Shown here: positions 37,335 to 48,527 of the stretch, piece by piece
Layout: each line of letters opens with the position of its first letter
Position numbering within the stretch: the first letter of the stretch is position 1
DNA from: Siphonodentalium dalli
Lineage: Eukaryota > Mollusca > Scaphopoda > Gadilida > Siphonodentaliidae
DNA: 64,000 bases
Reading direction: 5' to 3'
Assembly: GCA_032622095.1 (NCBI GenBank)
Contig: CP136062.1
Span: 131,023,282 to 131,087,281 of the forward strand
The notes under the pieces: generated by a model
Seen by the model: the letters and a program-made list of their open reading frames with translations, nothing else
The model's database searches: none
Told to the model about the DNA's origin: nothing
Translations under genes and position numbers: made by a program

Positions 37335-37679
37335 ACTTATCTTATCTTATCAAACTTGTATATATGTTATTTATCTCATGTTACGCATGTATGTGTCTGA
37401 GAATAAGCCATTACAACAATAAAGTGGTAATGTGACTGGTGCAGTTTGTTAACTGGCCACCATCTTGAAATTAGGAGATGTGTGTTTGTCCTATCCGTGA
37501 ATGGCGATTTCTTATCTCATCTGCTTCATTCAGACATGTCCTCGTTTATTAAAATATTTATTAAATACAGTAGATTCATTACTCTCATTTAAAACCCGAT
37601 ATTAGTTGAACGAAAAAAAAATACGATTTACGTTGAACCATCTCGAATACGTTTTATATTCAGTGCCAAATGACAATAT

Positions 37680-38050
37680 CCTTACATTAAATGCCCACTG
37701 AAGTTTCGAACCTCCAGATCACATTATGTAAAATATATGCCATATTATATACCATTTGAAAGAGAAACCTCCAAAACATGTTTTATCAACGTATCCTCCG
37801 GTGTATAATCACGTGTGAACATGTTGTTTTTGTTGAGCTAGTTACCGACGTGTTTTTTGTGTTCTTAAGTTGCATTTGGATTGTACTGCAAAGCATATTA
37901 TTTTCAATGGAAGGAGAATAACTCTATATCTTAGATTTAATTATGTTGCATTCTGGGAGCGAGACGGGGGAAATGTTTCTATAATTTCAGCTATTATATT
38001 TATTCTATTACTCTATGGGCACATTCTGATGCACAGACGATCCAAATGGT
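37680..38050 (+). repeat. ~370-bp dispersed repeat, copy 1
   Basis: Shares with 54500-54850 the order TTTCGAACC(T/C)CCAGATCACATTA, ATATGCCATA(T/C)TATATACCATT, CGACGTGTTTTT, GGGGAATAACTCTATATCTTAG-like, ATTATGTTGCATTCTGGGA and CGAGACGGGGG. Same orientation, non-coding. Confidence 0.75.
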
Positions 38051-38689
38051 GATGAATTATAGTATTTTAATCATATTTTGTGTCATATATTGTTATTAAA
38101 ACTGTATATCAAGGCACAATAAAAAATAATCGGTGACTCGAAAATTAAACGGGCCTTTAAGCCCATCTTAAATCAAACTTCGATTCATACCTTAACGTGG
38201 TATTTTGTTAACACACTATTATCTTGGCCCACACTTTGAATGAGTTTCCCCGTATATAAAAATGCCAATTTTGACCATTCGCTGACAATCCAGCCGAGTC
38301 CATATCCATTTAAACAATAGAGTATTGTTTTTGCTATATGAGAAAAAATCGAAGAAGTCGCTTTGCACCGGCACAAGCGTGTCACAATTATCGTATGTGT
38401 TCGGTGATGGCCGAACAAGCTAGTTGTTCAGGCATTATATTATAGGTACGTGGCTACCCCGTTATTATATACCACATACCATATAATCTAAAACAGAAGA
38501 AACGTCAAGAACACGTTCGATGTCTCAAGACCACCGCATCGACTTATGTAACGATCGATTTTGTTTCTGGAAAATGTCATATCCTGATAATTACATTGGG
38601 AGAACCCTCAGTATCTATACTTTAAAGCCACATATAATGTTCCAACCTTTATTATAATAAATTATAGCTTTCAATGTTTCTATAAGTAG

Positions 38690-39130
38690 TTATGCCGTGT
38701 GCATTTAAAGGCACTAAATCAGATCAGACGGTCCCCATATAATCAAGTTACAACAACATTTCTCCAACAGACACTTTAGTTATCAGAATCGATTAATTAC
38801 AACAAAATAATGTTAACCACTGTCAACTATTGTATAAAATTTCTAACATGTTGTTCAACGAAATATGGCCGTATTACCACTTGATTTTAGAGTTATCCAT
38901 CTTCATCCGCAATTTTGACCGAGACCTTCGCCTTGACGAATGTTTTTCCGGGCCACAAATAATTGCACATCTCGAGAAATAACACATTTCAAAAATAGAT
39001 ATCTGATCACTCAGAGCTTTGATGGGTGGGTTCCTCGACTCGAATCAAACATTTTTTACACCCGAAGCCAAACAAATAGTAATTTGGGAAGCACTAATAC
39101 GGATTATGCATCTTTAAAGGCATATACATG
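38690..39130 (+). repeat. ~450-bp dispersed repeat, copy 1
   Basis: CAGACGGTCCCCATATAATCA, TTATCAGAATCGATTAATTA, AACCACTGTCAACTATTGTA, ACTTGATTTTAGAGTTATCC, AGCTTTGATGGGTGGGTTCC, CGGATTATGCATCTTTAAA. The same order is found at 46000-46468, and its left half at 53720-53920. Confidence 0.75.
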
Positions 39131-39974
39131 TAAGTCCAGTTGTTTTCAAGCAAGTGCATGGCACAAACTTAGCCAAGTGTTATGGAGTCAAGTGACTTTC
39201 ACTACTATGACCATTGTCAATTAAATTGTCATTGAAAACAATTTAAAATTTAAATGACCGGCCTTTTTAGAATTTGATAGGTAATATTAAAAAAAACACA
39301 CACATTGCATTATCGAGCTTATATATGTGAACACAACTATTTTATGAGCTCTGTCTACCATCTGAAATCATTACTGTCTGCGAGAAAATAAATAAAACAT
39401 TTTTCATTCTATATTTTAGTTTTTTTGTAACCTATTGCAGAGCATTTTTTTTTTTGCAGAAAAACTCACTACAAAACAACATGATGTCTGAAAATTTGAA
39501 CCAGTATTGAATGTTTATATCTGCCATGCAGATTATTGCAAACGTGGTTGAATAAAATATGTTTTTTTAATATTTTTTGTCCTTCACACAAAAAAAGTTC
39601 TGAAAATTACTACCAAACTACTAAAATATGCAATGAAAAATGTTTTATTTATTTTCACGCAGACAGTAATGATTTCAGATGGTAGACTGGGCGCATACAC
39701 TAGTTGTGTTCATATGCTCGATAATGTAGTGTGTTTTTTAATATGTCCTAGAAAACTCTCGGCTGATTTAGGACTTAAAAAACTTTTTTTTATTAAACCA
39801 CTTTTTACACAGTGAGAACGTATCTCTCGTAGTGTGCGCGTGAACAGGTGTTGTTATAGTACTAAATGTATATAATGCATTGGTTATAGGGGATAATGAT
39901 TTTCCCCTTCAAATTTATAGTTGTTTTTTTAATTGACGAATGGGGCGCCTCAATGGCGATATGGTGGATATTAT
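39131..39974. other. No gene recognised; possible loose inverted repeat
   Basis: Around 39340-39430 and 39560-39720 the phrases CTGTCTACCATCTGAAATCATTACTGTCTGCG and ACGCAGACAGTAATGATTTCAGATGGTAGACTG are reverse complements, with AGCTTATATATGTGAACACAACTA matched by TAGTTGTGTTCATATGCTCGATAA. The core is an interrupted palindrome of about 39315-39725. Confidence 0.6.
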
Positions 39975-39977
39975 GGT

Positions 39978-40068
39978 CATGGTTCATGTACCCGAGCGGT
40001 CTGGATCGGTTTCCCATAGATGCTGAATTATGCAGCTTTTGCGTTGTGGGTTGAAGTCTCCTAGCACA
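39978..40068 (+). ncRNA. Degenerate tRNA-like sequence (SINE head or tRNA pseudogene)
   Basis: TACCCGAGCGGTCTGGATCGG resembles the D-arm/A-box of leucine or serine tRNAs, and 40 bases on GTGGGTTGAAGTCTCC resembles the T-arm/B-box with one base missing. ATGCTGAATTATGCAGC between them could be the anticodon region. The acceptor stem does not close well, so I do not call a functional tRNA. A tRNA-derived SINE is the more likely origin. Confidence 0.35.
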
Positions 40069-40159
40069 AGTTCACCACATAATCGCGTGTTTTAGCCACC
40101 AGCATATTACTTACCCACAACAGTTTAGGTGACATGACATCAGTTACTTATTTATTATT

Positions 40160-40405
40160 GGACATTCCAAAAAAAAAGAAGTCCGATTTTCACGGAATAA
40201 ACGGTATTGTATGGTGGCCGTTGACGAATAATTAAGATTCCACCAAAAATATTTACCACCCAACCCACTGGGTTTCCATATCGTAACACCCAAAGTGGTA
40301 AAATGCCCAACATCGCGTTTCTGGTCCGATTTTCACCGAATAAACGTTGCCCTTGACGAATAATTAAGATTCCATCCCGTACCACCCAAGTGGTAAAATG
40401 CTAAA
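40160..40405 (+). repeat. Two-unit tandem duplication
   Basis: GTCCGATTTTCACGGAATAAACG ... TTGACGAATAATTAAGATTCCA ... CACCCAAAGTGGTAAAATGC is repeated at about 40331-40400 as a shorter version with the same landmarks. Confidence 0.7.
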
Positions 40406-40429
40406 TAGCATCATATTGATACTGGGTTG

Positions 40430-40810
40430 CATGTACCGGCCAGTACCGACTGACTGCTGGTGAACTTCACGGTATTGCGTATCGGCCCCGGCCATGTACA
40501 TACTTACTATTAAATTATTCCTTTCCAGAAAATGCTTGAAGACTATTGAACGACATAGTGTTAAAATATGTCAAATAACGTACATTGTCGTGATTGACAC
40601 TGAATAACATGCGTTTGAGTTCGTGTCGACTTGCCGGTTTCTTACTTGCATATATGGCCGGTACCGACTGCCTGCACGGACGATTTGTCATCATGTTGGT
40701 ACTGGTTTCCTATACCGACCGGTGCCGACTGACTGCAGCTGGTAAATTTACTTCACGGCATGCCAAATCGGCACCGACACCGGTCGGTATTAGCTACCAT
40801 GCATCACCTT
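40430..40810 (+). repeat. GC-rich CCGGTACCGAC repeat, copy 1
   Basis: Contains GGCCGGTACCGACTGCCTGC, CATCATGTTGGTACTGG and ACCGGTGCCGACTGACTG, with ATATGTCAAATAA upstream. The same order occurs at 41350-41620. Many local inverted CCGGT/ACCGG pairs make it strongly foldable. Confidence 0.65.
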
Positions 40811-40855
40811 ATTACATACTATAAAATGAATAAATATAAACTTTTCATGACTGTT

Positions 40856-41343
40856 GAAAGGCACGGGCGGCGTTCGTTGCAGAAATATTCATATTTGTTC
40901 AAATCGCCATCAACAGAAGGAATATTAAAATATACATAGTTTTGTTTATTATGCCAAACATAATCTGCGCGTAAATAGTATATTGTCGTCAAGACGTACG
41001 ATGGTGTACGTAAACAAGAGCCTGCTCGTGTTACAGAAGTTTTGCTTCTGTTTACATAACACAGCTCAATTATATTGGTTAATCACACACAAATTAAATA
41101 AACGCTCTTTATTATTTCCATATCAGGAAAACAGTAACAAATAATGCTCTTTATGTTTACCATATCCGGATCTAAACAAAAGCCAGGTTCTGTAACGTTT
41201 TTTGCTTTTGTTTACATAACAAAGGAAAAACATTTGACAATAACATACTGTTTATGCCATATTTCTGATTGGTATCAGAACAAAGTCTTGACGAAGGAGA
41301 ATATTTTAACAGCAGACCCACCGCCAACGCCGCCCGTATCTTG
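40856..41343. mobile_element. Short TIR element, ACGGGCGGC ends, copy 1
   Basis: Left end AAAGGCACGGGCGGCGTTCG and right end ACGCCGCCCGTATCTTGAA are imperfect inverted repeats. Interior landmarks (GTTTACATAACAAAGG, GACAATAACAT, ATCAGAACAA) match 57351-58136. It lies between the two CCGGTACCGAC repeats. Non-coding MITE-like element. Confidence 0.65.
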
Positions 41344-41349
41344 AATGAT

Positions 41350-41620
41350 ATTATGCTAGAATATGTCAAATAATGTTGAACTGTGGTGAATTACTCGGAA
41401 ATAACACCAGGCTGATCTTGTGTTGGCTTGCCGACTTCTTGCATACTTATGGCCGGTATCGACTACCTGCACGAAGTGTTTGCCATCATGTTGGTACTGG
41501 GTTTCCAGTACCGACCGGTGCCGACAGACTGTTGGCATGCTAGTTCCAGCACTGTCGGTATGAACCATAATGCGGCCGGCATCGGCATGTTTACTGGATA
41601 CTTCCAATACCCTGGCGCAC
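41350..41620 (+). repeat. CCGGTACCGAC repeat, copy 2
   Basis: GGCCGGTATCGACTACCTGC, CATCATGTTGGTACTGG and ACCGACCGGTGCCGACAGACTG reproduce copy 1 with substitutions. The TIR element sits exactly between the copies, which may mean a duplication flanking an insertion. Confidence 0.65.
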
Positions 41621-41952
41621 AGCCTTGAACGTATCAAAAGCGAAAAATAAATCAAGGGATATAATTTGATCAAGGAAAGTGTATGTTTGGCCCAATAAAT
41701 AAATCTCTTCACCGTTCCCGTTCATGTGAGCATTACAGAGATTTCGAATAACATGTGCCCATGCACGACACATATATAAATTCATGAACATCCATCCTCG
41801 GGTGTAAATAAGTACAACACGTAAGTGCAAATCAACTTTTAACTGGATCACATACAAAGTAATCAAATAATATTGCATTTTGATTTATCACTGGGTGAGT
41901 TATCAACAAATAACGGTGCAACAAATAACAATATAAAATGACATAATATGTA

Positions 41953-42207
41953 TTAACCCTTTATATTTTAAGACTCATTGACGAGTAGTTATCCCGTAGG
42001 AAATGTTGAGATAATAAGTTCAACAAACGACCATGTTGAACTTATTATCTCAACACCCCCCCCCCCAATAAATAGGACCCCATCTGCACTTTTATTAGCT
42101 GTCGTCTGTTTATTTTCCATGAAAATCCCTCCAGGTGAATAATAGACCATTACAATCTATATATTTATTATTGAATTGGAGAATCCATTTAGTATATAAA
42201 GGGTTAA
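41953..42207. mobile_element. Short element with TTAACCCTTTATAT ends and a 22-bp perfect hairpin
   Basis: Terminal repeats TTAACCCTTTATAT (41953-41966) and its complement (42194-42207) are exact. Inside, a perfect 22-bp stem at 42004-42025 and 42034-42055 (TGTTGAGATAATAAGTTCAA plus CA) has an 8-base loop, followed by a C-run. Same end type as 2156-2371 and 56833-57229 but a different hairpin. No ORF. Confidence 0.75.
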
Positions 42208-42620
42208 ATAATAACATTACAAATTTCAATGCACGAAAGGACTGCATGATTCCGCTTTCATGCTTGCATGGCCAAGTGGGTATATCCTAATACATGTAAT
42301 ATATATGTTAGCCTCTTCGCTGCTGATTGACGTCGTGTACGTGCTAGGCAGTTGACGTTATGGAAATTTTCCAGTGGAAAATATAACAGGAATATCACCA
42401 AAAAAGAGAACACATTAAACTTACTTCGTCAAAAAACGAAACACTGTCATTCACAATTCTGGAACACCATGCATACACGGTTTCAAAAGAGTAGATAATT
42501 TTTTTCTCCAAAAATTATACTTTCGCCGTGTTTCGTTTGATATATAAAGACCTTCGCAGTGCGTACGTGCGAAAAATCATAAAAGTTTATAAAAACCATC
42601 ATAACAAAGAAGAATACGAA
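42208..42620. other. No gene recognised
   Basis: Ordinary AT-rich sequence leading into the minisatellite. Confidence 0.4.
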
Positions 42621-44518
42621 AACTAGATAAAATGTGTTCTTATTTAACTAGATATAATGTGTTCTTATTTAACTAGATAAAATGTGTTCTTATTTAACGA
42701 GATATAATGTGTTCTTATTTAACGAGATATAATGTGTTCTTATTTAACTAGATAAAATGTGTTCTTATTTAACTAGATAGAATGTGTTCTTATTTAACTA
42801 GATATAATGTGTTCTTATTTAACTAGATAAAATGTGTTCTTATTTAACTAGATAAAATGTGTTCTTATTTAACTAGATAAAATGTGTTCTTATTTAACTA
42901 GATAAAATGTGTTCTTATTTAACTAGATATAATGTGTTCTTATTTAACTAGATAAAATGTGTTCTTATTTAACTAGATAGAATGTGTTCTTATTTAACTA
43001 GATAAAATGTGTTCTTATTTAACTAGATAGAATGTGTTCTTATTTAACTAGATAAAATGTGTTCTTATTTAACTAGATATAATGTGTTCTTATTTAACTA
43101 GATAAATTGTGTTCTTATTTAACTAGATATGTGTTCTTATTTAACTAGATAAAATGTGTTCTTATTTAACTAGATATAATGTGTTCTTATTTAACTAGAT
43201 AAAATGTGTTCTTATTTAACTAGATATAATGTGTTCTTATTTAACTAGATAGAATGTGTTCTTATTTAACTAGATAGAATGTGTTCTTATTTAACTAGAT
43301 AAAATGTGTTCTTATTTAACTAGATAGAATGTGTTCTTATTTAACTAGATATAATGTGTTCTTATTTAACTAGATAAAATGTGGTCTCATTTAACTAGAT
43401 ATAATGTGTTCTTATTTAACTAGATATAATGTGTTCTTATTTAACTAGATAAAATGTGTTCTTATTTAACTAGAAAACATGTGTTCTTATTTAACTAGAT
43501 AGAATGTGTTCTTATTTAACTAGATAAAATGTGTTCTTATTTAACTAGATAAAATGTGTTCTTATTTAACTAGATATAATGTGTTCTTATTTAACTAGAT
43601 AGAATGTGTTCTTATTTAACTAGATAAAATGTGTTCTTATTTAACTAGATAGAATGTGTTCTTATTTAACTAGATAAAATGTGTTCTTATTTAACTAGAT
43701 ATAATGTGTTCTTATTTAACTAGATATAATGTGTTCTTATTTAACTAGATAGAATGTGTTCTTATTTAACTAGATATAATGTGTTCTTATTTAACTAGAT
43801 ATAATGTGTTCTTATTTAACTAGACAGAATGTGTTCTTATTTAACTAGATAGAATGTGTTCTTATTTAACTAGATAGAATGTGTTCTTATTTAACTAGAT
43901 AGAATGTGTTCTTATTTAACTAGATAAAATGTGTTCTTATTTAACTAGATATACTGTGTTCTTATTTAACTAGATAGAATGTGTTCTTATTTAACTAGAT
44001 AAAATGTGTTCTTATTTAACTAGATAGAATGTGTTCTTATTTAACTAGATATAATGTGTTCTTATTTAACTAGATAGAATGTGTTCTTATTTAACTAGAT
44101 AAAATGTGTTCTTATTTAACTAGATAGAATGTGTTCTTATTTAACTAGATAAAATGTGTTCTTATTTAACTAGATAAAATGTGTTCTTATTTAACTAGAT
44201 AGAATGTGTTCTTATTTAACTAGATAGAATGTGTTCTTATTTAACTAGATAGAATGTGTTCTTATTTAACTAGATACAATGTGTTCTTATTTAACTAGAT
44301 AGAATGTGTTCTTATTTAACTAGATAGAATGTGTTCGTATTTAACTAGATAGAATGTGTTCTTATTTAACTAGATAGAATGTGTTCGTATTTAACTAGAT
44401 AGAATGTGTTCTTATTTAACTAGATAAAATGTGTTCTTATTTAACTAGATATAATGTGTTCTTATTTAACTAGATATAATGTGTTCTTATTTAACTAGAT
44501 AGAATGTGTTCTTATTTT
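42621..44518 (+). repeat. 25-bp minisatellite, 76 units
   Basis: Unit is AACTAGATANAATGT followed by GTTCTTATTT. I counted 76 consecutive units, one with a 3-base deletion (near 43121). The N position is mostly A, T or G: counts per 19-unit quarter are A 10/9/4/4, T 6/6/6/3, G 3/4/9/11, with a single C. Rare variants cluster: AACGAGAT only in units 4-5, GTTCGTATTT only in units 69 and 71. Since 25 is not a multiple of three and the unit contains TAG, it cannot encode a repeat protein. Confidence 0.97.
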
Positions 44519-45180
44519 TATGATCGATAACTCAAAACTGACGAGATGTTGCGTGTCACTCGATCCGCAGACAATTATCAGCTATTCTTTAAAACCACTT
44601 CTTCGAGAAAAACGATCTTCAAATTTTCTTTAAAATGTTGTTCATTTCTGACTATATCCGTTATTTATTCAATTTAACTTTCTTTTTGGGGGGACGCTCT
44701 TTAATAGAATCGCTTTAAATTGTTTTGTTTTGTTTTTATTTCTGAATATATCCGTTATTTCGTCAATATAATCGTCATGTTATGCCAGTGGTCAGTTCAG
44801 TATTAAAATTTATATAACGTAATGGTGCATGTACTCGATGGGCGTATACGGTATACAATAAAGTATATATAGATGGTATATAATATCCGTAATTGTGTAT
44901 CTATATATATATGATGATATATGCGGATCGGGTGTGCGTGTTGCGTGCTTGTGCTGTAAATAGTTCTGTTACAGTGCCAGTCATTTTATCAACAAACCTC
45001 GACAATAGCAATTATACCGATAATTAAATATTTTTGTTGAAAATCTCTGTTTTGTGTGATATTTTCCATTGCTCTGGTATTTTATAATATAACGTACGTC
45101 TTCATTTGGTTGAAATGTTCTCACCTGTTTATACGACATATAACTGAATCGCGGACATATTGCATCCATCAAGCCCCTTG
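44519..45180. other. No gene recognised
   Basis: Unremarkable; CCGTTATTT(A/C)(T/G)TCAAT is repeated near 44660 and 44755, recalling text in the foldback at 33345. Confidence 0.4.
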
Positions 45181-45316
45181 TTCCGTGTTTTTAGTGCTAC
45201 AGGTCAAAGTTCTGAATTAGCATTCCATATAATTATGGAATTAATGAATATATTCAACAGCTCCATATTTGGAATGCTATTACATAATTTGACATGTGTA
45301 GCACTAAAACACGGAA
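45181..45316. mobile_element. Small TIR/hairpin element
   Basis: TTCCGTGTTTTTAGTGCTAC with AGGTCAAA at the left pairs with TTTGACATG and TGTAGCACTAAAACACGGAA at the right; GCATTCCATA pairs with TATTTGGAATGC further in. About 136 bp, MITE-like. Confidence 0.65.
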
Positions 45317-45600
45317 CTGGGCTGGATGGATCCAATATGGCCGCGCCTAAGTTATATGGTGAATTGATATGGACTGGGGACGTAACAGTAATGTTCACAT
45401 AACAATGGCTCTAACAGACGGGATTTCGTCAATGGAGAGTGATAAATTATACAAATAAGAACAAAGTCTAGCTATCTATAGTTTTCTACGTTCTTCTTAT
45501 AGTGAGGACATGCAGTTTTTTTTACAAACGATTTTTAACAGTTACCCGTTGTGAAGGCCTTATGCCTCTTTAACAAAAAAGAAATAGGTTCGTATATGCA

Positions 45601-45918
45601 CACACTTCGTAATCACTTGAATGCGGTTCGGTGTCAACCAACCTTCTCGGTACTTCGTTCGCCACCGTATTTCAACACAAAATGGAGCTCATTTCAAAGT
45701 AATTATATTATTACTCCATGCTATCAATTAGGCCAGGTATTCATTAATATCGTCATCGATATATAGAAACTGAGCCAAAATGCCGTGTTGTTATGAGAAA
45801 TTTGTCGCACCATAGTTCACCTCTATGAAATTTCTATTCGAATATGGGGGGGGGGGGGTGCCATTACAACTACCGAGAACGTAACATGACACCGAACCGC
45901 ATTCAAGTGATTACAGTG
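45601..45918. mobile_element. MITE with ~36-bp terminal inverted repeats
   Basis: A perfect 28-bp inverted pair at 45609-45636 and 45887-45914 (starts GTAATCACTTGAATGCGG). It extends outward through CACACT/AGTGTG and inward through CTTCTCGGTA/TACCGAGAAC with gaps. Length ~318 bp, including a G12-type run near 45847. No transposase. Confidence 0.75.
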
Positions 45919-45999
45919 TGATATAGCTAGCGCAAGACATGCCCTTTTGCGCCCCTAATAGTTACGGTCGGTCCGTAATGGTTACGAACGTCATAGCAG

Positions 46000-46468
46000 C
46001 GAAGAAGTTAAAGGTACTCAACCCGATTCGATGGTCCCCATATCATCAGATCCCTATAATACAACATTTTTTGAAATGCCGTTTCAGTTATCAGAATCGA
46101 TTAATTGCCCAAAAAATAATGCTAACCACAGTCAACTATTGTATAAAATTGCCCAAAACCTGTTATTTATCAACATTTTGTTCAACGGAATTTTGCCGGT
46201 TTGAAAAATACCTGACACAAAAAAGCCACTTGATTTTAGTGTTATCCATCTTCATCGGCGATTTGGTCCGAAACGGTCTTCTCGTCGACTGTTTATTGGG
46301 CCACTTAATATTATCCGTGATGAAAAATAATTTATTTAAAAAATCGATATCTGATCACTCTGAGCTTTGATGGGTGGGTTCCTCGACTCGAATCAAATAT
46401 TTGTTTACACCCGAAGCCAAGGAAATAGTAATTTGCGAGCGTTAATTCGGATTATGCATCTTTAAAAA
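46000..46468 (+). repeat. ~450-bp dispersed repeat, copy 2
   Basis: Parallel to 38690-39130 up to GGATTATGCATCTTTAAA, where the 4.27-kb palindromic element begins. The 143-residue ORF at 45939-46370 is a translation of this repeat. Confidence 0.75.
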
Positions 46469-47474
46469 TAGTCAGGTTCGAAAATTTAAAAACGCCTCTA
46501 GAAACAAAGGTGCAGGCATTTTTCTTTCAGAAGCTTTTGAGAATTGTTTCTAAAAGTATTTTTTATGCTGATTTCAAAAACCAATGTTGGCAAGTTGACA
46601 AATTATTATTTCTGGTCAAAAATGGCAATTCAAAATGGCCGCCATCAAAACAAAGTCTAACTTTACGTTTGTTGTTATGCGTTGCTCTAAGACGTTCGAA
46701 TATTGAGTATTTCCGTACTTTCGAACGAATTGGAACAAGAAGAATTATACACAGAACATAGGTGGTAATTTAAAGTGAACATGTTTGATATTTAACCCCA
46801 TTTATGGCAAAATACTGACCAAAAACGCGAATTTGATAAATTATTACGGTCTTAAATGGCAGAAAGTGAAATATGCTGGAAACGTATTATTCAAATGGTA
46901 CAGACAGTTGTGTCTAAATGTAATTTGTAACCTGATTCCAAAAAACAATGTTGGCAACTCGACAAATAATTATTCCTGACCTAAAATGACAATTCAAAAT
47001 GGCCGCCATCAGAACAAAGTCTAGATTTTCGTTTACTGTTATATGTTGTTCTAAGACGTTTGAATATTATGCATTTCCGTACTTTCGAACGAATTGTGAC
47101 AAGAGACACTATACACAGAACATATGTGGTAATCTAAAGTGAACATGTTTGACATTTAACCCACTTTATTCCCAAAAATTACAAAAAAACGCAAAAACTT
47201 ATAAATTATTGCGGTCTTAAATGGCAGAAAGTTAATTATATCCTTCAAATGGTTTAGACAGTTGTGTCTAAATGTAATTTGTAATCTGATTCCAAAACAC
47301 AATGTTGGCAACTCGACCAATAATTATTTCTGACCTAAAATGACAATTCAAAATGGCCGATATAATAATCAGTTAAACATTCGAAAATCATCCGTAATAT
47401 TATGAAACTGGTTCATCAACACCCAATGCGAGACAATTTGCCATCATATAGCCAAAAATAGTCACATAAAAGCC

Positions 47475-48490
47475 TTATGTATTATTGCAGTCAGTTCCAC
47501 AGTTGCAGAGTGGTGTGCAGGGTGGCTCTGATTTTCTGCATGTACACCTTGCTGTTACACACCCTTTATTGCACTCACATTTGATTATTTCGAGACATGA
47601 TTTTGGAATGGGTTCTAGTGACCATCTAATCGACCATTTCGGAGATTCAGTCCGAGCCTCCGAGGGAACATCCTGAATCTTGCATTGTTGAGTTTTGCAT
47701 CGGAAACTCCATACAACTTGCATACAACATGTTCAGCACTTTCAATTGTTTCAGTGGATATTGCAATATTACCAGTGCCCTTTAAGAGTTCACAACATTC
47801 CAGGTAAATCTTCCATGCGGATCGTTTAGACACCCAATATATGAACGAAGTTGAATCACACCCCGTTAAAGCATGAAACGCAAGAATATAGTTCAGAGCG
47901 TCGCTCGGTATTTTGGGTGGCAAAATCCCTGATGGGTAAAATTTTAGGGCTTTTGGAAGTTCCAGCCATCATGAACACATCACAATCTGCAGGGAATTTG
48001 TTTTGGTAACCAAGCAATAACACTAGAACATCGACGTCCCTACTTATCACAATAACTTGTTTTAGATTTCACCCCACGTTGGTATAAAGTGAATGAAGGA
48101 TAAGTCTAGTATCAGCCTCTTCGTTATTAGAATCTAACCCTTTCAAGTCTGTTCCATCTACCGAACAATCTACTCTGCAATCTTCGGGGAACCCCCCTGC
48201 AGCGACAACAATAACACCTTCTGTTTTCGCTTTGGTAACAAGTTCTCGAGACAAGAAACTATTCAAATCGGACTTTACATATGGCCACAACAAGGGCATG
48301 ACCGTCAATGACAATACCTGCACGGAGAGATGGTGTCATTCTTGTTAGGCAGGATACTTTCTCGATCAGAGCGTCAATACGAATTGCTTTGTTTCCAGTT
48401 CTAAGTGTTTTATTTGTCTCGCATAATGCAATTGGAACAGGCATGAGTTCATGTTGTAAAACATATCGCAGTGTATTACATCGTCTTGTA
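47475..48490 (-). pseudogene. Broken gene copy 1: possible FEN/XPG-like nuclease with Cys-rich tail
   Basis: Read leftward in shifting frames: HELMPVPIALCETNKTLR and VIDGHALVVA (48290-48460), SRELVTKAKTEGVIVVAAGG, NNEEADTRLILHSL, SRDVDVLVLLLGY, YILAFHALTGCDSTSFI, AWKIYLECCELLKGTGNIA, then KGCVTARCTCRKSEPPC and CTPLCNCGTDCNN at the end. E-E-A-D-T-R, a D-V-D-V block and a G-C-D loop in this order resemble the XPG-I/H3TH part of the FEN1 family; this is inference. The Cys tail recalls CXC (tesmin-like) motifs. It lacks a ~245-bp segment that copy 2 has, and ~130 bp nearer the C-terminus. Confidence 0.65.
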
Positions 48491-48527
48491 ATTGCCCTTC
48501 ATGCCGACAGGGCAGTCAACTTGCAAA

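Larger units (their letters stand above)
35843..37352 (+). mobile_element. LINE remnant B, whole, with TTATC-repeat 3' tail
   Basis: Comprises the two ORF pieces above plus a short 3' end, AATAAACTTATCTTATCTTA at about 37333. Tandem short repeats of this kind, instead of poly(A), close many CR1/L2-type and other LINEs. It sits downstream of remnant A in the same orientation, so two 3' halves lie in tandem. No target duplication could be identified because the 5' break is undefined. Confidence 0.8.

Noticed and set aside
39978-40068. Functional tRNA gene
   Set aside because: A- and B-box-like segments are present but the acceptor stem does not pair and the T-arm is damaged; annotated only as a tRNA-like relic.
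41953-42207. Telomere-like TTAACCC/GGGTTAA sequence as an internal telomere
   Set aside because: Only single TTAACCCTTT motifs occur, at the ends of short elements; there is no tandem TTAGGG array.
42621-44518. CRISPR-like array of 25-bp repeats
   Set aside because: There are no unique spacers; units abut directly. The context is eukaryotic. It is a minisatellite.
45939-46370. 143-residue plus-strand ORF as a gene
   Set aside because: It is a translation of the ~450-bp dispersed repeat also seen at 38690, where the corresponding frame is broken.
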